This document shows positions 60,901 through 64,000 of a stretch of DNA of 64,000 bases, piece after piece (position 1 is the stretch's first letter; every line of letters starts with the position of its first letter). Position numbers and translations under genes: made by a program. Source of the stretch: Nematopogon swammerdamellus (lineage: Eukaryota > Arthropoda > Insecta > Lepidoptera > Adelidae); contig OX336350.1 in assembly GCA_946902875.1 (NCBI GenBank), positions 18,156,048 to 18,220,047 of the forward strand, in the 5' to 3' direction. The notes under the pieces are model-generated. The model worked only from the letters and a program-made list of their open reading frames with translations. It ran no database searches and was not told the origin of the DNA.

Positions 60901-63343
60901 TGTACGTGCATGAAATATGTTTAATAAGTTGTTTCGACATACTGTCATACAAATTAAATTACAGAACGAATGTTAAATTTTAAAAGTTCCTAATACTATA
61001 TAGGCCCTACATTTTCGTTCCATAGGCGGCAGGACGGGGCGGCGGAGCGGCGTTGTAGTGGGACGACAGAGGTGGCGGGCGGAATAGCGAGCCGCGAGCA
61101 TCGACGACGCTCGCGTATCGTCTCGTCGGTCGCGGTGCGGGACGAAGAGCGGCTGGCGCGCGGGCGGGCGGGCTTATTCTTCCCCACTCCCCGCAGCTCT
61201 CCCGCACCCCGCGTTCAGTGTAGTGCGAGCGCGCGCTTTTTAAACGTTGTTTTATTATATTGCGATACTCGAAACTACTCCAAAGTTCATGTTTAAGGGA
61301 GAAATTTTATTGGATAATATACAATTATATTATATTTTGATGTTCTGTGTCTAATAAGTTAATAAAAACAGACGAAGCAATTTTTCACAGTGCTTGGTTT
61401 ATTGCCAAAAATATGGAAAGGTGTGATCGATAAGGAAAATTTCCTAGATAATTGTGCAAAGCGATATATTTAAAGAAATTAGGAAATATAAAAAAAATTA
61501 AAATTGACAGAGTAATTTTTATAGGTATTTTAAAATTTCTGCCTGTTCGAAATCGAAATTTTCCTAGATAATGTTATATATATACTCTTATTAATATATA
61601 ATATCATATTCCGAAGGAATTTCGGACGGAGCAATTTTTCACAGCGAATTATTGCCGAAAACTTGTAAAGGTGTGATCGATAAGGAACATTTCCTAGATA
61701 ATTGTCAAAAGCGATATATTTAAATAAATTAAGACATATAATAAAATAAAAATTGACAGAGCAATTTTTCTGAAGAAGTTGTGATACAAAATAGGTATTT
61801 TCAAATTTCTGCCTATTCGAAATCGAAATTTTCATAGATAATGTTATATATATAATCTTATTAATATATAATATCATATACCGAAGGAATTTCGGACGGA
61901 GCAATTTTTTACCAGCAGTTATAAGCGATTTTCATGTTTAGGTATAAATACCTAACTTCCAAATATAAAAAATCCTAGATAATTTGTCAAACGTGTATTT
62001 TAAACCCTACTTTATCACACTGCAAAGTTTCAGCGACAGAGGAATTACGTCGAGTGGAAATGCTTTATTGATTGGACTATTCATGTACTTTAAAAAACAG
62101 GTTGAGTCTGTCAGTTCTTAAGTCTCTCAATAGCTTCTGCCTCAGTTCTCGGTTCCAGGCACATTCCAACAGTATATGGAGTAGGTCCTCTTCTATCCCA
62201 CATATGCTACAGTTGGGTGATTGTGCTATCTTCATAAGTTCCATAAAAAAAAAAAAAAAAAGTTTTATAGCATGTTACAAGTGTCAAAAGTTACTAACTA
62301 TATCACTACCAGAATATATTTGAGATCTCGGAATTTCTGGGTATTATTCCGAATTCCCGAAAGAGGTAGGTTTACCACTCCTTGTTGTGTCTTCTCACCA
62401 AAATTCGGTATTTATACTCTACCTATTCCGATCCCAGCTGATTAGAAACACAACATTGGCGAATATCACAACTCATTCACGCGGAATATAAGACTAATAA
62501 AGTACTGCAACTTAGTAGACCGGATTGTGAGAAACGGATTCAAGACTGATCTCTTCGCTGTGGAAGTCGGAGCAAGAGGATTACCAGCGAAGTCGCTCTA
62601 CAGTCTCTTCAAGAATCTAGGGCTGCCAAAATCGACGCTAAGCTCATACATGGAGAGAGCAAAAAAAAAAAAAGAGCTTCGAAAACGTCACTGGAAGCAT
62701 CCTACAGAATATGGATAGGTAGAGAGAGGGAGGTTGAGAGCGGGACTGGTGTTTCCCCGCGTCCTAGTCAACGCAGACTAGCTGACGAGGGCTTGATGCG
62801 AGCCGAAATGTGAAGCATGCGCGGGAAATTTAGAGTGGCCACTCGCTAGTCCCGGCCTCGATTGACACCCTCCTCTACTGCCGATGGGCCCGGATATGTT
62901 CGGTGAAGCCATCGCAAGCATAGTTCCACACCTTCCTGAATACAACAGCTCATTCACAAGGAATACAACAACTCATTCACCATCTATATACAAGGGAAGG
63001 GACGTAACAGTTTTACAACGGCTCCGAACGTGTACGAGTATATGAAAATCACTTACCAGGAATATAATCCAGTACATCTTCCGGTTTCCTAGCCGCATCG
63101 GCCGGTGTCTTACAATAGGAGGCCGGCAGTTTAACACCCTGCCTGTACAGTTCCGGGACATCCTTCAGACTGTAGTCCTCGAGTTTGTAATTGGCCAATG
63201 CCTCGCTGGCCGCTTGAATCACCTCTGGATAGTTGGAATTGGCGATGTAACCCCAGAGTGTTCGCGATGCGTCCGTTGTGAATTTTTCGTACTCGGGCGT
63301 TTGGCTGCGGAGGTTCGGCACCTCGGCGAGAAGTTTGCAGAGG
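42740..63343 (-). CDS. FOCAD: Focadhesin homologue, C-terminal part (eight exons, 5' end outside the window)
   Basis: Eight exons join in phase to 574 codons plus stop. Focadhesin is a large helical-repeat protein reported at focal adhesions and as a stabiliser of the SKI RNA-decay complex. Matches to the vertebrate protein as I remember it: 'LWGYIANSNYPEVIQAASEA' (LWSF..SSDAEVVSSAYKA), 'TYIGREIKLYRSGVYQSESR' (SLVKQEMVNMPRGIYHSA), 'DCPDTVLLSIISCLTRWYP', and the ending 'IEWLQHTR...TWTRV' (IDWLFSI...VWTRAYGW). Exons 5' to 3': 63057-63343, 50960-51174, 49934-50176, 49148-49435, 47659-47864, 45122-45238, 43570-43768, 42740-42907. Between the second and third exons a block of several hundred residues present in vertebrates is not seen. 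The 11.9-kb intron 51175-63056 is packed with transposons. Confidence 0.87.
43015..43125 (-). mobile_element. I/R1-type LINE fragment (family E)
   Basis: 'caggttgagtctgtcagttc' and 'ctctgcctcagttctcgg' match 62090-62190. On minus it encodes a relic of a zinc-knuckle C-terminus (NRELRQ.LLRDLRTD). Confidence 0.55.
43570..43768 (-). CDS. FOCAD: FOCAD exon g
   Basis: Acceptor gaccgcag, donor gtgcgg, phases 2 to 0. Encodes 'SPEDVAGLAFLCDVLMLSVV' and an Ala/Val-rich helical stretch, like vertebrate 'ALDEALDFFLLIFATAVVAW'. Confidence 0.83.
43790..43960 (-). repeat. Family C repeat
   Basis: 'ggtttggggttggctctagg' to 'gaaagccacaagtcgaccgg'. A close copy lies at 47930-48065 and an inverted partial copy at 4005-4125. 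Within FOCAD intron g/f. Confidence 0.5.
44160..44529 (+). repeat. Dispersed repeat and Helitron-like 3' end
   Basis: 44160-44285 repeats 38400-38525 ('acatgtcgaaaattccacc'). 44487-44529 ends 'gaacgaagtcgggggtgaac' and CTAGT, the Helitron-type terminus. Confidence 0.4.
45122..45238 (-). CDS. FOCAD: FOCAD exon f
   Basis: Acceptor gttgttgcag, donor gtgagt, phases 2 to 2. Encodes 'EHMFVLRCIASPLSSAPADQ' and 'KDWLLQLMARVQITIA', matching the vertebrate 'MEWLLELMGYIRNVA'. Confidence 0.85.
45272..45676 (+). mobile_element. Full-length tRNA-derived SINE
   Basis: The head has box A TGGCCGAGTGGT (45280-45291) and box B GGTTCGAGTCC (about 45323-45333), so it can be transcribed by RNA polymerase III. 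The body runs through 'aggtcccttcccttgcccct' and 'ctccggtatggcacctacc', and ends in an A-rich tail. Truncated copies flank TRIP13 (2245-2441, 3819-3920). Confidence 0.85.
45841..46135 (+). mobile_element. 5'-truncated RNase-H LINE C-terminus
   Basis: Encodes 'DSPLCRGCMAEDETAAHMLL' and 'ECPV' (zinc knuckle) and ends 'LHFMKELGWLE' and a stop, like the end of the ORF at 18070-21066 ('LLEELGWLE'). It ends with an (aaac)n tail. Confidence 0.8.
46440..46860 (-). mobile_element. Jockey/CR1-like LINE C-terminal fragment
   Basis: On minus: 'HPYSIDLPRIHETNRFCRSS', 'HRIGKMWNALPAHLFPPKYS' and 'FFKRGVKRLLSG', then a 3' end 'gcgctatcgataaaaaaaa'. Same family as 53707-56458 and 57962-59815. Confidence 0.8.
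47160..47510 (+). mobile_element. LINE 3' end resembling the SINE tail
   Basis: Degenerate LINE 3' region. Its last 110 bases ('tggcaccttctcgggggtga', 'cacagccacccagtttgga', A run) parallel the 3' end of the SINE at 45272-45676. It may be the LINE that mobilises the SINE. Confidence 0.45.
47659..47864 (-). CDS. FOCAD: FOCAD exon e
   Basis: Phases 0 to 2, donor gtgagc. The acceptor 'cgaccag' is chosen because it keeps phase. Encodes 'SALSSKYLERMTS' and 'LALSRDTDTPLVWLNEVIG'. The 5' border is less sure, since other AGs lie nearby. Confidence 0.75.
47930..48160 (-). repeat. Family C and family B fragments
   Basis: 47930-48065 repeats 43800-43960. 48060-48160 holds 'ccttagtcgccttttacgac', the family B end. 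In FOCAD intron e/d. Confidence 0.5.
48660..48960 (-). repeat. Poly-C MITE fragment and family B copy
   Basis: 48660-48745 is an inverted piece of the MITE at 10475-10905 ('ctaaaatcggtcacgtagta'). 48750-48960 is a family B copy ('ctggactggacgg'). Confidence 0.45.
49013..49080 (-). other. tRNA-like (B-box) fragment
   Basis: On minus, 'GCTTGGCAAGTGAAAGGTC' is followed by B-box 'GGATTCGATTCC' and then a T-rich end. A tRNA-derived SINE or pseudogene piece, 68 bases from the FOCAD exon d donor. No full cloverleaf. Confidence 0.45.
49148..49435 (-). CDS. FOCAD: FOCAD exon d
   Basis: A 96-codon phase 0/0 exon, acceptor tattttgcag, donor gtgagt. Encodes 'EDEINAFFEMLPAFCVTIPP' to 'VENYWGKIPDDSV', aligning with vertebrate 'SDEQILGFVENLM..'. 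Confidence 0.87.
49575..49930. repeat. Irregular ACTCATTCACC-type repeat
   Basis: Variants of 'aactcattcaccag' recur many times at irregular spacing up to the FOCAD exon c donor. The same word appears at 62460-62480 and 62935-62990 in another FOCAD intron. Confidence 0.7.
49934..50176 (-). CDS. FOCAD: FOCAD exon c
   Basis: An 81-codon phase 0/0 exon, acceptor cccaacag, donor gtgagt. Encodes 'ALSPAYDCPDTVLLSIISCL' to 'AKRFAESYLQGVEPADGK', aligning with the vertebrate 'YQYPPVNWAALLSPLMRL' region. Confidence 0.85.
50515..50915 (-). repeat. Intact relative of the 45779-46990 element
   Basis: 'gtctgactgtctgtctgtc', 'agcgccatctaccgaatta', 'ccgacagatggcgata' and the 'ccgactcgctattggcc' end in T run. 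It fills most of the short FOCAD intron between exons b and c. Confidence 0.6.
50960..51174 (-). CDS. FOCAD: FOCAD exon b
   Basis: Acceptor attctag, donor gtatct, phases 1 to 0. Encodes 'EIWPNVFKNTNQDGISGVQT' and 'SGVYQSESRGGKM', equivalent to the vertebrate 'RGIYHSALKGGAR' block. Confidence 0.83.
51225..52250. repeat. ~1-kb inverted repeat, left copy, with ~258-bp tandem units
   Basis: Matches 61380-62450 in inverted order: 'gggatcggaataggtagatt', 'aattcctctgtcgctgaaac' and 'attatctaggaaaatttcg' all appear in both. Inside, 'tgaaaaattgctccgtccga' repeats at about 51825 and 52096. A LINE tail (51470-51560) interrupts the left copy. Confidence 0.75.
52333..52533 (+). other. 66-codon open frame, probably not a gene
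   Basis: Encodes 'KRPRQATWYDTNRFLHIRLR' and 'YLVLANWSDFFCVKDPSEMD'. It looks protein-like but is short and unmatched. It is followed by a 62-bp two-unit repeat (52583-52706). It may be the relic of a mobile element. Confidence 0.25.
52534..53159. other. Unassigned stretch in the large FOCAD intron
   Basis: Holds the 62-bp duplication and a moderately GC-rich patch (52825-52985) with no domain. A 'gaatagaatagaatag' pentamer run lies near 53000. Confidence 0.35.
54205..54805 (+). mobile_element. 5'-truncated LINE inserted in a LINE of the same family
   Basis: Starts in the RT-distal region ('TLYKTQVRSCLEYCSHLWDG') and runs to the C-terminus ('KMWNALPAHLFPPKYSLGFF') and 3' end 'gcgctatcgataaaaaaaa'. 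The host copy resumes exactly where it stopped, with a ~9-bp duplication ATGGCTGGG/ATGGCTAGG. Confidence 0.88.
55402..55922. mobile_element. 521-bp MITE inside the LINE, AAAA target
   Basis: The ends CGTTGGCTTAATTTGCAAAT and the complementary right end pair over about 36 bp, sharing 'aaatcggacaac'. The flanks AAAA (55398-55401, 55923-55926) split the LINE codons 'SRSCK' and 'RVIARAK', which are continuous in the 57962-59815 copy. Confidence 0.85.
56459..56876. other. Unassigned GC-rich stretch
   Basis: Not LINE-like by translation. It could be the leader or end of an unrecognised element that also owns the adjacent minisatellite. No gene supported. Confidence 0.3.
56877..57650. repeat. 102-bp minisatellite with open frames on both strands
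   Basis: Units begin at about 56881, 56983, 57085, 57187, 57289, 57391 and 57494, a 102-bp (34-codon) period. Words: 'tccgacgaatcccgacgctg' and 'cccgacgccatccagacg'. The minus strand stays open for 202 codons ('GLLLSSVGIRRTSF..LRLDG' repeats), because the period is a multiple of three. Confidence 0.93.
57962..59815 (-). mobile_element. Jockey/CR1-like LINE copy, opposite orientation
   Basis: On minus: endonuclease ('FSDHCLVG', 'SADWDGMREYITSYPWRELC'), linker, and RT to YADD ('KASGPDRIPALVLKRCAPEL', 'NYRPIAITSVLCKVMERI', 'ISDRQYGFRPNRSAGDLLAY', 'DIAKAFDRVWHKSL', 'NAGVPQGSVLS', 'LNCYADDSTAH'). Frameshifts near 58465 and 58170. Both ends are missing. Same family as 53160-56458. Confidence 0.87.
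58436..59269 (-). pseudogene. LINE ORF2 fragment: endonuclease-RT linker and N-terminal RT
   Basis: The longest open piece (277 codons) of the 57962-59815 LINE. It reads 'WYSRDCAEAVAAYRAW', then 'ELKKEYNRLSRSCKRAIARA', and RT motifs up to 'CKVMERIINAQLM', then loses frame. It holds the uninterrupted version of the site hit by the MITE in the other copy. Confidence 0.85.
59816..60160. mobile_element. Dispersed repeat with a perfect 60-bp hairpin
   Basis: Same family as 11640-12100. The arms 60013-60072 and 60096-60155 are perfectly complementary over 60 bases with a 23-base loop. The stem includes 'ccctagagttgaaggcggt'. Confidence 0.85.
60163..60860 (+). repeat. 'ggttccgta' repeat with gtccgtccg and poly-C blocks
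   Basis: Starts 'agggttccgtagtcaacaag', contains a (gtccgtct)n block and a C run at 60541-60552, and ends 'cgacacgcacttggccgctt' plus T run. Compare 4227-4535 and the ends at 46960-46985 and 50885-50905. Confidence 0.55.
61010..61240. other. CpG-rich island in the FOCAD intron
   Basis: A sharply GC-rich patch in AT-rich DNA ('cggcggagcggcg', 'gcgggcgggcggg'). Short open frames on both strands are Arg/Ala rich without domains. It could be an internal promoter or a MITE remnant. Confidence 0.3.
61380..62450. repeat. ~1-kb inverted repeat, right copy
   Basis: Inverted partner of 51225-52250, with three 'ggagcaatttttcac'-type units at about 255-265-bp spacing (61375, 61635, 61895). It is interrupted by a family E LINE piece (62090-62260) instead of the tail found in the left copy. 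Confidence 0.75.
62470..62830 (+). mobile_element. Probable retroelement 3' fragment
   Basis: Encodes 'DRIVRNGFKTDLFAVEVGAR' and 'GLPAKSLYSLFKNLGLPKST', a motif I associate with the C-terminal part of Lepidopteran retroelements, followed by 'gtcctagtcaacgcagac'. Class not settled. Confidence 0.35.
63057..63343 (-). CDS. FOCAD: FOCAD exon a (first visible)
   Basis: Acceptor tttctcag, donor gtaagt, phases 2 to 1. Encodes 'CKLLAEVPNLRSQTPEYEKF', 'ALANYKLEDYSLKDVPELYR' and ends 'DVLDYIPG'. The helical-repeat and 'LPE..R' pattern fits vertebrate focadhesin. Upstream exons lie outside the window. Confidence 0.85.
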
Positions 63344-63384
63344 CTGAGAAATTGATTTTCATAGTGAATAATTATCGTTGGTCA

Positions 63385-63990
63385 ACCGTTGGAGTAACCG
63401 TGGCCAACAGTGGCGGCCGTGGACAGGCGACAGAGTGTGGGAAGACCATTCGCCAGGTGGGACGACGACATCAAGTATGTCGGCGGAAAGTAGTTGTTTC
63501 GTACCGCTGAAGGCCAGGAGGACTGGAAGAAAATTGGAGAGGTGTATGTTTTGCTGTTGAATCAGCTCGTCTCTGGAACCAACTCCCTGCCACTCTACGT
63601 ACTTCCGCTTCCCACAATATTTTCAAATCCCGTTTGAGGGAACATATGTTTTCAAACCCTTAATGTTTCCATGTGTGTTATCGCTTGTTTAGAAACTGCA
63701 TTAGGTATTTATGTATGTATTTGTTTATATTGCGTATATGTATATGTACTTTTGAACTTGTATGTATGTAAATCACGAATGTATTTAGTTGTATGTTATT
63801 ACTATTATCTATGTTTTATTGTTTAGTTTTGTACTCTTAAAAAAAAAATATCTCATTTAATTTTCCGCACTAACCATCTACCCTACTCACAATACCAGGT
63901 ATGACTGGCAGATAATGCCCTTAGGCTTTAAGTCCGCCTTTTGTCACTTTTTGTGCAATAAAGTATATTTTCATTTCATTTTCATTTCAT
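63385..63990 (+). mobile_element. RTE fragment interrupted by a LINE 3' end
   Basis: RTE text ('gtgggacgacgacatcaagt') runs to about 63552 and resumes at the window end with 'atgtccagca'. Between is a LINE terminus: 'RLWNQLPATLRTSASHNIFK' then 'LREHMFSNP' and a stop, 3' UTR, and (cattttcattt)n tail. A short TATGT duplication borders it. Confidence 0.75.
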
Positions 63991-64000
63991 ATGTCCAGCA

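Overview
The window looks like a piece of an insect nuclear genome, most likely a moth or butterfly (Lepidoptera). It has spliced genes with GT-AG introns, no operons, and a very high density of non-LTR retrotransposons, SINEs, MITEs and Helitron-like ends. Four conserved protein genes can be read. TRIP13/Pch2 is on + at 2486-3805, in one uninterrupted coding exon. A TMEM209 homologue is on - at 26541-10999, with ten exons that join in frame to 509 codons. A C1orf43/NICE-3 homologue is on + at 31547-39061, with five exons that join in frame to 278 codons. The 3' part of focadhesin (FOCAD) is on -, from 63343 to its stop at 42740, with eight exons and a 5' end outside the window. TRIP13 and TMEM209 converge, TMEM209 and C1orf43 diverge across about 5 kb, and C1orf43 and FOCAD converge. 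They are separate eukaryotic genes; nothing here suggests they act in one pathway.

Region by region. 1-2485: retroelement debris. 2486-3805: TRIP13, with SINE copies close on both sides. 3.8-11 kb: intergenic DNA with a 1.27-kb TIR transposon, RTE and other LINE pieces, and a pogo-like MITE. 11-26.5 kb: TMEM209. Its intron 4 carries a long RNase-H-encoding LINE that landed in the palindromic core of a pogo-like MITE, leaving a 14-bp duplication. 26.5-31.5 kb: stacked palindromic MITEs and a GC-rich degenerate repeat. 31.5-39 kb: C1orf43, whose exon 2 is followed by ten further tandem copies of a 174-bp unit (exon plus splice donor, no acceptor). 39-42.7 kb: intergenic MITEs and tandem repeats. 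42.7-63.3 kb: FOCAD. Its 11.9-kb intron (51175-63056) holds two copies of one LINE family in opposite orientations, a self-insertion of that LINE, a nested MITE, a 102-bp minisatellite and a pair of ~1-kb inverted repeats. The window ends in a LINE tail inserted into an RTE fragment.

The most unusual structure is the C1orf43 exon array (33291-35197). A smaller partial exon duplication lies beside TMEM209 exon 9. The visible FOCAD exons also appear to skip a large block of the family's middle region. Gene identities rest on reading splice-consistent translations against remembered family sequences. No database search was run, and TE family names are approximate.
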